Shown here: piece after piece, positions 42,391 to 51,490 of the stretch
How positions within the stretch are numbered: the stretch's first letter is position 1
Layout of the letters: each line of letters begins with the position of its first letter
From: JACMJL01 sp963791805
GTDB lineage: Bacteria > Bacillota > Clostridia > Clostridiales > Clostridiaceae
Assembly: GCA_963791805.1 (NCBI GenBank)
Contig: CAWBTU010000006.1
Location: 1,612,001 to 1,676,000, forward strand
Length of the DNA stretch: 64,000 bases
Direction: 5' to 3'
Program-made: the position numbers and the translations under genes
The notes under the pieces: generated by a model
Told to the model about the DNA's origin: nothing
Database searches by the model: none
What the model saw: the letters and a program-made list of their open reading frames with translations, nothing else

Positions 42391-43932
42391 CTAATTTATT
42401 ATATTGGTTAATACTGAAATTATACCGTTCGAAAGCCCAGCTGCACATTTGTTTTGGAAGTCAGCGCTATTAAGAAGTTGTTCTTCTCTAGGGTTACTTA
42501 TAAATCCAAGTTCAACTAATACCGCCGGCATTTTTGTATTATTTAAAACATAGAACCCAGCCGTTTGCGCACCCCTATTACTTAATCCATTGGCAGCTAC
42601 TAAAGCATTTTGAATTGTTTCAGCTATGGCCTTATCTTTTTCTTTATTTCTAGAATAGTATGTTTCAGTACCGACTGCAGTGTTGTTATTGCTGGCATTA
42701 GAATGAATACAAATAAAGAAATCAGCGTTAGCATTGTTAGCAATATCACATCTAGTTTGCAAATCATTTGTAATATCGGTTGTCCAAGAAACATTATCGC
42801 TAATTCTAGTATAAATTACGTTTATGCCATTAGCTTTAAGTATTGCACCTAATTTTAATGAAATAGCTAAATTCACATCTTTTTCTAAAATCTTAGTTGG
42901 CCCTACTGCACCTGAATCGTATCCACCATGACCAGGATCGATAACCACAGTTTTAGAATTTATTTTTCCTAATTCCTGTTCAACAGAAGCTACAACAGCA
43001 CCTATACCCCCTAAAATTTTAAAACTAACAGAGCTATCCACTTTAGAAGAAATGTACTTTGTAGTTGTATCGATATAACCCTGATCTACTAGTAGCACTG
43101 GTGCTCGAGCTATAGCTGCTGCTGCAGATCCTGATAGACCATCCGGAAAATCTAATGCAGTACCTACAAATACATTACTCAAATTAAAATCGGTTATAAA
43201 TTCATTTATAACAGCTATATTTGTTTCTATTCTGTTCATACCAGATAGTCTTTTAGCCTTAGAAAATTGATTTAATACGGCGTCTGAGATTACCCCACTT
43301 CCTCCTATAATGTAAACTGTATCACGCTGAACAGAGTTTATATAATTACTAATATTAGTATCAATATTGTTTTTATTCACTAGTAATATGGGCATTTCCT
43401 CTATTGCTGCAGGCGCAGAAATGGATATTGCATCTGGAAATGTGTCTCCTGTAGCTAAAGCAACCTTAGTGCTTGTACCTATTTGCTCAGCGATTTTCAA
43501 GCTTGTTTCATACCTATTAATTCCACCCAGTCTAGTAGATTTAATTCCAATGTTTTTTAGAATATTTTCCACATTTACTGAAATTGCACCAGTTCCACCA
43601 ATTATAAATACATTTTTAACTCCTAGTCTTGTTAACTCATTAACAGTGTCAGTACTTAAAGATGTACCGTCCACCAAAATTATAGGTGCATTATATTTTT
43701 TTGCAAGAGGAGTAGCGCACAAAGCATCTGGGAAGTCTTTCCCTGTAGCAATAAAAGCATAGTCACAATTCTTCCAATTAGTCTTAGAAATTTGAAGCGA
43801 TGTAGCATATCTATCACTTCCAGAAATTCTTTCAGTTGTTGCAGCAAATACCTTATTATTAAAATTTAACGTAAATATTAAAACAACACTTAAAAATATA
43901 TAAATACTAATCTTGTTTTTCGTCAATTCCAT
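42391..43932 (-). CDS. N-acetylmuramoyl-L-alanine amidase with three CWB2 repeats
   Basis: About 513 aa. A signal peptide (ILSLNF-type, cleaved after VFA) precedes three cell-wall-binding type 2 modules, each opening with a RISGSDRYATS / RLGGINRYETS / RLSGMNRIETN motif and containing VFIIGGTGAIS-like strands. Amidase_3 starts near residue 345 with VVIDPGHGGYDSGAVGP (first Zn ligand His), then EKDVNLAIS (Glu), ICIHSNASNN (second His) and AVLVELGFISNP (catalytic Glu). CWB2 binds wall polymers in clostridia. The first residues are uncertain: an upstream TTG with GAGGG at 7 nt would start at 43926. Confidence 0.92.
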   Translation of the reverse strand: MELTKNKISIYIFLSVVLIFTLNFNNKVFAATTERISGSDRYATSLQISKTNWKNCDYAFIATGKDFPDALCATPLAKKYNAPIILVDGTSLSTDTVNELTRLGVKNVFIIGGTGAISVNVENILKNIGIKSTRLGGINRYETSLKIAEQIGTSTKVALATGDTFPDAISISAPAAIEEMPILLVNKNNIDTNISNYINSVQRDTVYIIGGSGVISDAVLNQFSKAKRLSGMNRIETNIAVINEFITDFNLSNVFVGTALDFPDGLSGSAAAAIARAPVLLVDQGYIDTTTKYISSKVDSSVSFKILGGIGAVVASVEQELGKINSKTVVIDPGHGGYDSGAVGPTKILEKDVNLAISLKLGAILKANGINVIYTRISDNVSWTTDITNDLQTRCDIANNANADFFICIHSNASNNNTAVGTETYYSRNKEKDKAIAETIQNALVAANGLSNRGAQTAGFYVLNNTKMPAVLVELGFISNPREEQLLNSADFQNKCAAGLSNGIISVLTNIIN

Positions 43933-44118
43933 ACCCTCATTTCTACACAAACATATTTAGCAATATAAATTATATGACTTAACTTTTTAAGGTATTTTCT
44001 AAATAGGGACCATTTACATTATTATAATAAATAGAACGCATTTTATAAAGCTAATTATCATAGAATGCAAATATTACATATTTTATATACCTAATCCCAT
44101 AAGGGTATTTATCTTTAA

Positions 44119-44159
44119 AATTTATAATGCACTGGCAAAACGCCAGTGCATTATAAATT
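44119..44159 (-). terminator. Perfect 18-bp terminator overlapping the LtaS stop codon
   Basis: AATTTATAATGCACTGGC and GCCAGTGCATTATAAATT enclose AAAAC. On the minus strand it follows directly on the stop codon of the synthase gene, whose TAA is inside the arm; TTTTAAAG follows. Confidence 0.85.
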
Positions 44160-46041
44160 ATTTCACTTCATTAAAATAGTTAGTCTGCAATATAATATCT
44201 GCAATATCAAATGATTTTTTTACATGATCAAGCTCTTCTTTAGACAAAGTATCAGCGCCTTTAATTGTTCCATCATTCAATATGGCATAACTTTTATTTG
44301 TATTTAATAAATTTCTTCCCATTGTAGTATTTTTATATTTATTTTCATCTATGCCCATCAAAGATGCAACAGTTGGAAGAACATCTATTTCAGCTCCAAT
44401 AGTTTTTATTTCTTTTCCTTGAAGGCTCTTATCATAAATAATGAATGGTACCTTTGTATCATTATCCCACCAAGCTTCCTGATTACTCATTGCTTTAACT
44501 CTATCATTGTAGTATTTATGTATACCGGTGTGGTCACCCATTACTACAACTAATGAATTATTTAAAACTCCCTTTTGATCCAAGATCTTAAGGAAATTAC
44601 CGATTTGAATATCTGCATAATTTATTGCTTGCATGTAATTTCCCATTGATGTTTCATCAAATTTTTCAGGTAATTTTAAACTCTTCATATCATCTGGTAG
44701 TTTAAAAGGAACATGACTTGAAACAGAAACCGTATAGTAATAAAATGGACTTTTGTCCTTGTCTGTTAATGTAGCTACTTGTTTATAAAAGCTCTCATCA
44801 GTAACCCCCATATTAACAACAGGACCACTATTAAAGTCTTTAATATCCATACATTCATCAAAATCAAATTTCTTAAAGGCTTTTGTTATATTCCATATGT
44901 TTCCATCAGCTGCATGTAATGACCTAGTATAATAATTATCTTCCTTTAGCATTTCCGAAAGTGTATTATACTGATTTTTAGGAAATCTAAAGAAGGTACT
45001 TCCACGTCTTATTGGTAGAACTGAAGCATTAACCATTAAGTCCGCATCAGCGCTGTTTCCTGTATTAACTTGCTCATAAAAATTAGGAAAATACAAACTA
45101 TTTTTTAACATTGCATTTAAATTTGGAGTCAATACTTGACCATTATAGCTCTGATTAATAACGAAATTTTCCAGTGATTCAACCTGAATAAATATTAAAT
45201 TTTTACCTTTAAACATTCCCGTATATTCATTTGCTGGTAAGTTTTCATTTTTAAAATTTATCCAGTCAGCAACTTCTTTTTTATCCTTCGCACTCAACCT
45301 ATGTGGCATATTATCTTTAATATACATTCCTGTATCATAAAAATGATATCCAATAGGAGTGATATTTCTCATAGTTGCTAAAGGTACAAATTGAGAATTA
45401 AAGGTGTATTTTCCAATTGAATTAAAGTAAGATAACATCACTATTGATACTACAAATAAAACTGAAAAAACACCCCTTTCATTTTTTTTGCTCCTATATT
45501 TTTTACGAATTAAAATTGCGAATAAAATAATAATAATATTATCTACAACAAAATACATATCTACTCTTCTTGTCATAGCAAGTGCTGTACCATGCATATT
45601 ATTATGCAAATTTTGTGTTTCACCTAAATTATGCAGACTTAAAAAGCTCTGAAAGCCTCTATAATACCATAAATCTCCTACTAATAGTACAGAGTATAAC
45701 AAATTTAATATTACAAGAAGTTTTGAACGCACCCTATCTGAGAACAAATACGTAAAACTAATGATTACTAATGCAAAAAAAGCGTAAAGATATTTTTTCC
45801 CGTATATGAAGTCATTCATACTAATTTTGAATTTAGATGCACCACTGCTATTTAATACATTCATAAAAAAGAAGGTTTGAACATAAAAAGATACAAAAAC
45901 TAATATTCCTAAGCTATCTTTTAATATATATAATATCTTTTTCAGTAAAAGGTTTGCTACCTTTTTAGATTTGTTAATTACTAATTCTGAGTTTATGAAA
46001 ATCACTTCCCTTGTTTTAATTATGATGTCATCTTTCTTCAC
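44158..46041 (-). CDS. LTA synthase-family membrane sulfatase
   Basis: 627 aa. About five membrane helices lie in residues 35-220, then an extracytoplasmic sulfatase-type domain. It has IFIQVESLENF (metal-binding Glu), EQVNTGNSADADLMVN as nucleophile loop, HAADGNIWN, and VVVMGDHTGIHK (metal Asp/His). In S. aureus LtaS the nucleophile Thr sits in GKTSDAE; here the aligned sequence is GNSADAD, so Ser would serve. The enzyme class polymerises glycerol phosphate from phosphatidylglycerol or transfers it to sugars. Confidence 0.88.
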   Translation of the reverse strand: MKKDDIIIKTREVIFINSELVINKSKKVANLLLKKILYILKDSLGILVFVSFYVQTFFFMNVLNSSGASKFKISMNDFIYGKKYLYAFFALVIISFTYLFSDRVRSKLLVILNLLYSVLLVGDLWYYRGFQSFLSLHNLGETQNLHNNMHGTALAMTRRVDMYFVVDNIIIILFAILIRKKYRSKKNERGVFSVLFVVSIVMLSYFNSIGKYTFNSQFVPLATMRNITPIGYHFYDTGMYIKDNMPHRLSAKDKKEVADWINFKNENLPANEYTGMFKGKNLIFIQVESLENFVINQSYNGQVLTPNLNAMLKNSLYFPNFYEQVNTGNSADADLMVNASVLPIRRGSTFFRFPKNQYNTLSEMLKEDNYYTRSLHAADGNIWNITKAFKKFDFDECMDIKDFNSGPVVNMGVTDESFYKQVATLTDKDKSPFYYYTVSVSSHVPFKLPDDMKSLKLPEKFDETSMGNYMQAINYADIQIGNFLKILDQKGVLNNSLVVVMGDHTGIHKYYNDRVKAMSNQEAWWDNDTKVPFIIYDKSLQGKEIKTIGAEIDVLPTVASLMGIDENKYKNTTMGRNLLNTNKSYAILNDGTIKGADTLSKEELDHVKKSFDIADIILQTNYFNEVK

Positions 46042-46132
46042 TAGACTTGTCCATTATATCAAAAAAATTCTTTAATTTCATTAAGAGAATCTAAAATTTT
46101 CATAAAATTTACTTTATTCGATATTGAAATTA

Positions 46133-46294
46133 TTAGCTTCTTTCTTCATCGTCAATATTACATATCAATATTTTATATGCTCCCTCCACTGTATTTAATT
46201 TAATTGTTTTGCATGATGTTACTTTACTATTGTCAAACCTAGTTATGTCTAAAGGAAATTGTTTTTTGTTTTTTTGAATTAATTCTTTTTTCAA
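46133..46294 (-). CDS. Small hypothetical protein, 53 aa
   Basis: TTG start with AAAGGAGAGGTATT just upstream, a very strong site. The peptide reads KKELIQKNKKQFPLDITRFD, then a strand NTVEGAYKILICNI and DDEERS. No recognised family. It lies in the 290 bp between LtaS and a low-complexity gene. Confidence 0.6.
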   Translation of the reverse strand: MKKELIQKNKKQFPLDITRFDNSKVTSCKTIKLNTVEGAYKILICNIDDEERS

Positions 46295-46333
46295 AAATAC
46301 CTCTCCTTTCATCTCTCAATTTTCCTAACTTAT

Positions 46334-46594
46334 CTAACAAAATTTATCTAGCAATGTTCCTTCTACGTTATTATGATCCACATCATTGCGAGTGGTATCT
46401 ATCTTTTTTTCTTCTATCTTTTTTTTCTTTTGCTTATTAGTATATGTATTAGCATTATTATTATTATTATTATTTTTAGAATTAGTACTTCGTGAAAGCA
46501 TTTCTTTGAAGTATAAACCTTGCATTGTCTCTTTTTTGCGATACTTTAATCCTGTTGCACTTGCACTTAAAATTTTCTCAACATCTTTTATCAT
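46334..46594 (-). CDS. Low-complexity hypothetical protein, 86 aa
   Basis: Starts MIKDVEKILSASATGLKYRK behind AGGAATGAGGAT. The middle is an Asn run (NSKNNNNNNNANTYTN) encoded by AAT-type triplets, followed by KKKKIEEKK. The Asn codons look like a small trinucleotide expansion. No function can be assigned; it may be real since the ends look like normal protein. Confidence 0.45.
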   Translation of the reverse strand: MIKDVEKILSASATGLKYRKKETMQGLYFKEMLSRSTNSKNNNNNNNANTYTNKQKKKKIEEKKIDTTRNDVDHNNVEGTLLDKFC

Positions 46595-46665
46595 ATCCTC
46601 ATTCCTTTTATTATATTATTAAACAAAATGCACTCATATAAATTATCGCAAATTTTTTTAAGAAC

Positions 46666-47058
46666 TTAACTATTTAATACTTCATAGCCCTCATAGGTTA
46701 ATGCATCAATGGCATTATTGATATCTTTATCTTTAACAAGAATATAATCAGTATCATATGTAGATATAGCAAAAATACTTATTCCCTTTTTTGCTAGTAT
46801 AGTGCTAATTGATGAAAGTATACCGATTAGAGAAAAATCTAAGGGTCCATGAACCTTTAAAACCCTCCAATCCTTTTCGCACTTGATATCTATAGGAATG
46901 CTATTTTCTGAACATACAATAGACAATTCATCCATAGTTTTTGTTATAGAGAAAAATTCACTAGCCTCCACCCATTTGGGTAGAGGTGTTTTTTTATCTA
47001 GCCTGCAAACTCCAACTTTTTCTTTTAATAGTTTCATTGTTAACACATGATTCAGCAT
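46666..47058 (-). CDS. ACT domain protein (CASTOR-type)
   Basis: 130 aa from MLNHVLTMKLLKEKVGVCRL, behind AGGGTGAAGAAC. Two ACT-like modules: the first (SITKTMDELSIVCSE) and a clear second (VHGPLDFSLIGILSSISTIL then AKKGISIFAISTYDTDYILV). ACT domains sense amino acids; stand-alone ones in Firmicutes are regulators of unknown target. Confidence 0.85.
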   Translation of the reverse strand: MLNHVLTMKLLKEKVGVCRLDKKTPLPKWVEASEFFSITKTMDELSIVCSENSIPIDIKCEKDWRVLKVHGPLDFSLIGILSSISTILAKKGISIFAISTYDTDYILVKDKDINNAIDALTYEGYEVLNS

Positions 47059-47167
47059 GTTCTTCACCCTTTCTAAGTACTTATACTTGCTATTTAAAGA
47101 TTATAATTAAATTTTTTTCTTTCGATATGAAAAATTTTTCTATAAATTTATTGAATATACAATATAT

Positions 47168-47208
47168 AAAAGCTAAGGAAATACGACTAAAATAAATCCT
47201 TAGCTTTT
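47168..47208 (-). terminator. Terminator
   Basis: AAAAGCTAAGGA and TCCTTAGCTTTT (12 bp) around a 17-nt loop lie about 90 bp after the VOC stop; the T run is present on either strand. Confidence 0.8.
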
Positions 47209-47294
47209 TTATTAACATAGGTATCTTCAAATCAATGACTAATCAAAATATTCGTCGCATCTTTACCTTGTTATTTACTTTCAGATGCCTTAAA

Positions 47295-47732
47295 TCAAAA
47301 TTGATAGTTCAGTTCCCAAATCACTCCAAATTTATCTATAACCTTGGCATATTTAGCATTCCAAAAGGTTTTCTGCAATTCCATAAAAATAGTTCCACCT
47401 TTCGACAATTCTTTATAAGCCACGTCTATTGCGTCTTCTGAATCAAATTCTAAAGTAAGAGATATATTATCCCCCTTTTCTACTTTTTGACCTTCAAATG
47501 TATCTGAGAAAAATAGACTAAATGATTTACCTTCAAGTCTTGCGTGAAGTACTTTATTCTTATAAGCATCACTAGTTGGAGTCTGCGCATCACCATATCG
47601 CATGATATCAGACTTTTCACCACCAATTATATCTTTGTAAAAATCTAAAGCTTCTTCTGCATTTAATCTACAAGCTAAATCAAATCTATTATAAACAGAA
47701 GCTAATAAAATTATTAATGAAAATCTCATCAC
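47295..47732 (-). CDS. VOC family protein (PhnB/glyoxalase-like)
   Basis: Up to 145 aa. The recognised part is CRLNAEEALDFYKDIIGGE to the end ELNYQF, a PhnB-like vicinal-oxygen-chelate fold with KVLHARLEGKSFSLFFSD and TFWNAKYAKVIDKFGVIWEL. The N-terminal residues before that (MMRFSLIILLASVYNRFD) overlap the 3' end of the LysR gene in another frame and look unlike the family, whose usual start PYLxF is missing. The true start may have been lost. Confidence 0.7.
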   Translation of the reverse strand: MMRFSLIILLASVYNRFDLACRLNAEEALDFYKDIIGGEKSDIMRYGDAQTPTSDAYKNKVLHARLEGKSFSLFFSDTFEGQKVEKGDNISLTLEFDSEDAIDVAYKELSKGGTIFMELQKTFWNAKYAKVIDKFGVIWELNYQF

Positions 47733-48564
47733 TATCTTTTAGATAAACAAAGTTAAATTCTCTTAGTATTTTAAATTCTTTTATTGGTACTACTTTGATT
47801 TTGCCTAGGGCTATTTCCTTTTTTACTGTTTCTTTAGATATAATTGAATATCCTAAATTGGTTTCCACTAGAGATTTTATTGCCGATATACTACCTAATT
47901 CCATATAAGGTTTAAAATCTTTAAGCTCGTATCCTAGTTCTATTAATTTATTTTCTAATATTTCTCTAGTTCCTGAGCCTTTTTCTCTTAAAATCAATTT
48001 TCCTCTTAAAACCTCATCTATATTTACACTATTTCTTTCCGCAAACTCATGTAAACTTGATACTGCTAAAACTAGCTCGTCATCTTTATATTTTACAAAC
48101 CTAAATTTTTCTTTGTCAAAATTCCCTTCAATAAGAGCTATATCAATTGTTCTATTTAATAATTTTTTTAATATCTCTTCTGTATTATTAACCTGTAAAA
48201 GTATGTCTATACTTTTATAACAATTCTTATAATCAGCTAATATGTATGGAAGTATATACCCTCCAATAGTCATTGAGGCTCCAATATAATAAGTTTTATT
48301 GATACTATCTTTATTTCTAAATTCCACTTCAATATTTCTATATATCCTGCCCAATTCAATAGCATATTTGTAGAGAATCTCACCTTCTTCCGTAAGACTT
48401 ATTGATTTACCACTTTTTTTTATAAAGGTCACTCCATAGTATTCCTCAAGATATTTTATATGTTGAGATACTGCAGGTTGAGTTATATTTAATATTTCAC
48501 TGGCTTTTGTATAGCTTTTTATTTTTGCAACTGTAATAAATGTTTGAAGCCTTATATCCATCAT
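47689..48564 (-). CDS. LysR family transcriptional regulator
   Basis: About 291 aa from MMDIRLQTFITVAKIKSYTK, with GGAG 9 nt upstream. The N-terminal winged helix has SYTKASEILNITQPAVSQHI (19-38) as helix-turn-helix; a linker leads to the inducer domain with IGASMTIGGYILPYILADYK. It is divergent from yeiH across 130 bp containing a 9-bp inverted repeat, so it likely controls yeiH and itself. Similar LysR-YeiH pairs (CysB/CbbR-like) respond to sulfur or carbon signals. Confidence 0.88.
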   Translation of the reverse strand: MMDIRLQTFITVAKIKSYTKASEILNITQPAVSQHIKYLEEYYGVTFIKKSGKSISLTEEGEILYKYAIELGRIYRNIEVEFRNKDSINKTYYIGASMTIGGYILPYILADYKNCYKSIDILLQVNNTEEILKKLLNRTIDIALIEGNFDKEKFRFVKYKDDELVLAVSSLHEFAERNSVNIDEVLRGKLILREKGSGTREILENKLIELGYELKDFKPYMELGSISAIKSLVETNLGYSIISKETVKKEIALGKIKVVPIKEFKILREFNFVYLKDSDEIFINNFISFCL

Positions 48565-48584
48565 AATTATCATCTCCAGTTTAA

Positions 48585-48624
48585 GTTATGTTTCTAGTAT
48601 AACAAATTCTTATGCAAACATAAC
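48585..48624. promoter_or_regulatory. Candidate LysR operator
   Basis: GTTATGTTT and AAACATAAC, 9 bp perfect arms with 22 bp between, lie in the 130 bp shared by lysR and yeiH. The size and place suit a LysR regulatory region. Confidence 0.5.
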
Positions 48625-48694
48625 AATTAATAATTTGTTTTAATAGTGACTTAATATTATTATAGTCTAGTACTTATTTTTAGGAGTTGATTAA

Positions 48695-49702
48695 ATGAAA
48701 TGGATAAAACAAAACTATTTAGGAATATTTCTATCATTATTTTTAGCAATTGGTGCCACTAAGCTTGGAAACCTGTTTCCTATTATAGGTGGGCCAGTTT
48801 TTGGTATTGTCATCGGAATAATTATTAATAATACTTTGGGTAAACCTAAAAGCTCTATAGATGGAATAACCTTTACATCGAAAAAAATACTTCAGTGGGC
48901 TATTGTGGTATTAGGTGCAGGCTTAAGTCTTACAAAGATTTTAAGTACAGGGCTAGATTCTTTTTCAGTAATGATATTCACCCTTGCAGCTGCTTTTATA
49001 ACTGCATATGGTGTTGGTAGACTACTTGGAATACCCTCTAAACTTAAAACCTTAATTGGAGTCGGTACTGCAATATGTGGTGGTTCAGCAATAGCTGCTA
49101 TTTCACCAATTATTGAAGCAGATGATATGGAAATAGCTTATTCTGTCTCTACTATATTTTTATTTAATATAATTGCAGTGCTTATATTTCCTCCAATTGG
49201 ACATCTATTAGGTTTCTCAGGTAGAGCTTTTGGACTTTGGGCAGGAACTGCTATAAATGATACATCCTCTGTTGTTGCAGCTGGCTATGCCTTCAGTAAT
49301 GCTGCAGGCTCTTATGCCACTATTGTTAAACTTACTAGAACTACTATGATAATTCCAATATCCCTTATTTTTGCTTTTATTACTGCCTATAAAAAGAAAA
49401 AAGAATCTCAAAAGGACTCTAAAGTTAACTACAGCTTTAAAAAGATATTTCCATGGTTTATTCTTTGGTTTCTTGTAGCTTCACTACTAAACACACTTGG
49501 AGTTTTTAAAGGAAATTCTATTACCTATATTAATGTTCTTGGTAAATTCATGATTGTAATGGCTCTTTCTGCCATAGGGCTAAATACAGATTTCAAACAG
49601 ATGATTAAAAATGGTGTTAAACCTGTAATACTTGGCTTAATTGTATGGTTTTCTGTTGCTAGTGTTAGTATTTTAGTGCAATTGCTTTCAGGTCAAATGT
49701 GA
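48695..49702 (+). CDS. YeiH family putative sulfate exporter (UPF0324)
   Basis: 335 aa, about ten membrane segments. Family motifs are GGPVFGIVIGIIINN near the N-terminus, QWAIVVLGAGLSLTKIL, GVGTAICGGSAIAAISPII and AGTAINDTSSVVAAGYAF, all Gly/Ser-rich and re-entrant-like, and ALSAIGLNTDFKQMIKNG near the end. The name comes from weak links to sulfate transport. It is flanked by a LysR gene and the CsoR/CstR-type gene. Confidence 0.88.
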   Translation: MKWIKQNYLGIFLSLFLAIGATKLGNLFPIIGGPVFGIVIGIIINNTLGKPKSSIDGITFTSKKILQWAIVVLGAGLSLTKILSTGLDSFSVMIFTLAAAFITAYGVGRLLGIPSKLKTLIGVGTAICGGSAIAAISPIIEADDMEIAYSVSTIFLFNIIAVLIFPPIGHLLGFSGRAFGLWAGTAINDTSSVVAAGYAFSNAAGSYATIVKLTRTTMIIPISLIFAFITAYKKKKESQKDSKVNYSFKKIFPWFILWFLVASLLNTLGVFKGNSITYINVLGKFMIVMALSAIGLNTDFKQMIKNGVKPVILGLIVWFSVASVSILVQLLSGQM

Positions 49703-49770
49703 GTTTAATGGGTCAAAGTTTCACTCCAAGTAATCTTGACTGATATTCTAAACTTCTATATAATTTAACT

Positions 49771-49787
49771 ATACCCATATAGGGTAT
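49771..49787 (+). promoter_or_regulatory. CsoR/CstR-type operator
   Basis: ATACCC-ATATA-GGGTAT is a perfect palindrome 14 bp before the regulator's ATG. CsoR-family repressors recognise C/G tracts of this kind (ACCC..GGGT), so this is probably the autoregulatory site. Confidence 0.75.
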
Positions 49788-49800
49788 GGGAGGTGTAAAA

Positions 49801-50097
49801 ATGAATAATGATGGTAACGCTGAAGACGTTAAAAAAGACATTCTTAATCGATTAAGTAAAATCGAAGGTCAGATTAAAGGTATTCAAAGAATGGTAGAAT
49901 CAGAAAAACAATGCGGCGATATACTAACTCAAATTTCTGCTGTTCGTGCAGCTACAAATAAAGTCGGTGTGCTTCTTTTAGAGAACTATTCTAAAAATTG
50001 TATATTAAATTCTATTAACTCTGAAGAAATTAATAATGATGAAGTTCTAGACGAATTCTTAATTACAGTTAAAAGATTTTTAAAATTTGTTGAATAA
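49801..50097 (+). CDS. Metal/persulfide-sensing repressor, CsoR family
   Basis: 98 aa from MNNDGNAEDVKKDILNRLSK, with GGGAGGTGTAAAA ahead. The all-helical CsoR fold has LSKIEGQIKGIQRMV, then Cys in KQCGDILTQISAVRAA and a second Cys in ENYSKNCIL. In copper-sensing CsoR a His precedes the second Cys in this helix (DHxxxC-type); here it is Asn-Tyr-Ser-Lys-Asn-Cys, so the Cys-His-Cys copper site is incomplete. The two-Cys form is closer to the persulfide sensor CstR. The operator lies immediately upstream. Confidence 0.85.
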   Translation: MNNDGNAEDVKKDILNRLSKIEGQIKGIQRMVESEKQCGDILTQISAVRAATNKVGVLLLENYSKNCILNSINSEEINNDEVLDEFLITVKRFLKFVE

Positions 50098-50100
50098 AAA

Positions 50101-50127
50101 AATAAAACTCCAAATCGGAGTTTTATT
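50101..50127. terminator. Bidirectional terminator
   Basis: AATAAAACTCC-AAATC-GGAGTTTTATT with A and T runs separates the convergent csoR-like and NifX-like genes. Confidence 0.9.
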
Positions 50128-50146
50128 TTTATACTTAATTTAATTT

Positions 50147-50503
50147 TTAATGGTGATGGTGCTCTCCATGATGATTACAAATAACGTTTTTGTCTTCTAA
50201 AGTTCCATTTATGTATTCTTCTACAACTTTCTTGTAATCTCCAGATGCTCCTTTTATTACTTCAAGTTTATTATTCTGTAAACCAACAATTGCTCCTTGC
50301 CCTATTCCACCAGTAATAACCACAGTTACACCATGTTTAACAAGTAAGTCTGCTAAACCTTGGTGTTGATGTGCAAAATCAACTGCAGATATTTCTTCAC
50401 AACTCACAATTTTTTTCTCTTCAACTGTTACAATAACAAAGCTTTTACTCTTTCCGTAATGTTGATTTACTATGTTTCCTTCATTAGGTAATGCTATTTT
50501 CAT
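50147..50503 (-). CDS. Dinitrogenase Fe-Mo cofactor biosynthesis-like protein (NifX/NafY fold)
   Basis: 118 aa. The fold opens MKIALPNEGNIVNQHYGKSK and continues with ADLLVKHGVTVVITGGIGQG and AIVGLQNNKLEVIKGASG, the family's core. The C-terminus is a metal-binding tail, CNHHGEHHHH. In non-diazotrophs such proteins bind Fe or Fe-S clusters and often occur beside Mrp, as here (21 bp upstream). Confidence 0.9.
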   Translation of the reverse strand: MKIALPNEGNIVNQHYGKSKSFVIVTVEEKKIVSCEEISAVDFAHQHQGLADLLVKHGVTVVITGGIGQGAIVGLQNNKLEVIKGASGDYKKVVEEYINGTLEDKNVICNHHGEHHHH

Positions 50504-50524
50504 TATACAAATCTCCTCTAAATC

Positions 50525-51352
50525 TTATTTTTTTGATTTATCAATAATTTTAGTGATAATACTATCTGCTATATCTTGAATTTCACTATTTAATTTATAT
50601 TCGCCCTTGTTGGATATATTTACAATTTCTTTACACATCGGTAATTCTCCAAGCAAGTCTAGATTATTTTTAGTTAAAAATTCATCAATGCTATCTGATT
50701 CAAAGATTTTAATTTTCTCTTTACATCCAGGACATTGTACATAGCTCATATTTTCTATTAAACCTAAAATTTCAATATTAAGTTTATTAGTCATCTTTAC
50801 TGCTTTTCCAACAATCATAGAAACTAAGTCCTGTGGTGTAGATACCATAACTACTCCAGTAACGGGTATTGATTGCATTATAGTAAGGGCTACATCACCA
50901 GTACCTGGTGGCATATCTATAATTAAATAATCAAGCTCTCCCCATACAACATCTACCCAAAACTGTTTTACTACTCCTGAAATTACTGGTCCTCTCCAAA
51001 TAACTGGATCATCTTCATTTTCAATTAAAAAATTCATAGAAATAACTTCTATTCCTTCTGCTGTTATAACAGGGTAAATTCCAGTTTCATCGATTACAGG
51101 TTTAACATCTTTTATTCCTAAAAATCTAGGGATACTTGGACCTGTAATGTCTGTATCCATAAGTCCAACCTTGAAACCTTTTTTATTTAATTCATGAGCA
51201 ACAAGGGTTGACATTGTAGATTTACCTACTCCTCCTTTACCACTCATTACACATATAATATTTTTAACTTTATTTAATGGATTATTTTCCACCATACATG
51301 TATCTTTTTTTTCACAGTTACCTTCTGATGGACAAGATTCACAATTTGCCAT
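50525..51352 (-). CDS. Mrp/NBP35 family ATP-binding Fe-S carrier
   Basis: 275 aa. Four N-terminal cysteines, CESCPSEGNCEKKDTC, resemble the NBP35 N-terminal cluster site. The deviant Walker A is MSGKGGVGKSTMS (about 36-48) with DTDITGPSIP, then DMPPGTGDVALT (Switch II) and a CPGC pair near 200 for the bridging [4Fe-4S] cluster. It loads Fe-S clusters into apo-enzymes. It overlaps function with the NifX-like gene 21 bp downstream. Confidence 0.93.
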   Translation of the reverse strand: MANCESCPSEGNCEKKDTCMVENNPLNKVKNIICVMSGKGGVGKSTMSTLVAHELNKKGFKVGLMDTDITGPSIPRFLGIKDVKPVIDETGIYPVITAEGIEVISMNFLIENEDDPVIWRGPVISGVVKQFWVDVVWGELDYLIIDMPPGTGDVALTIMQSIPVTGVVMVSTPQDLVSMIVGKAVKMTNKLNIEILGLIENMSYVQCPGCKEKIKIFESDSIDEFLTKNNLDLLGELPMCKEIVNISNKGEYKLNSEIQDIADSIITKIIDKSKK

Positions 51353-51490
51353 TAATTTTCACCTCATCTTATTATTTGTCATATGCTATTTTCATTATAA
51401 TGATATTGTTTATTATTGTCAAATGCTAATAATAAATTATAATCTATGATATAATAAATTATAATTTAGTAAAGAATAGGAGATATGTAT

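Noticed and set aside
46400..46480. AAT repeat tract as a CRISPR or phase-variable locus
   Set aside because: A simple Asn-codon run within a reading frame; there are no spacers or repeat units of CRISPR size.
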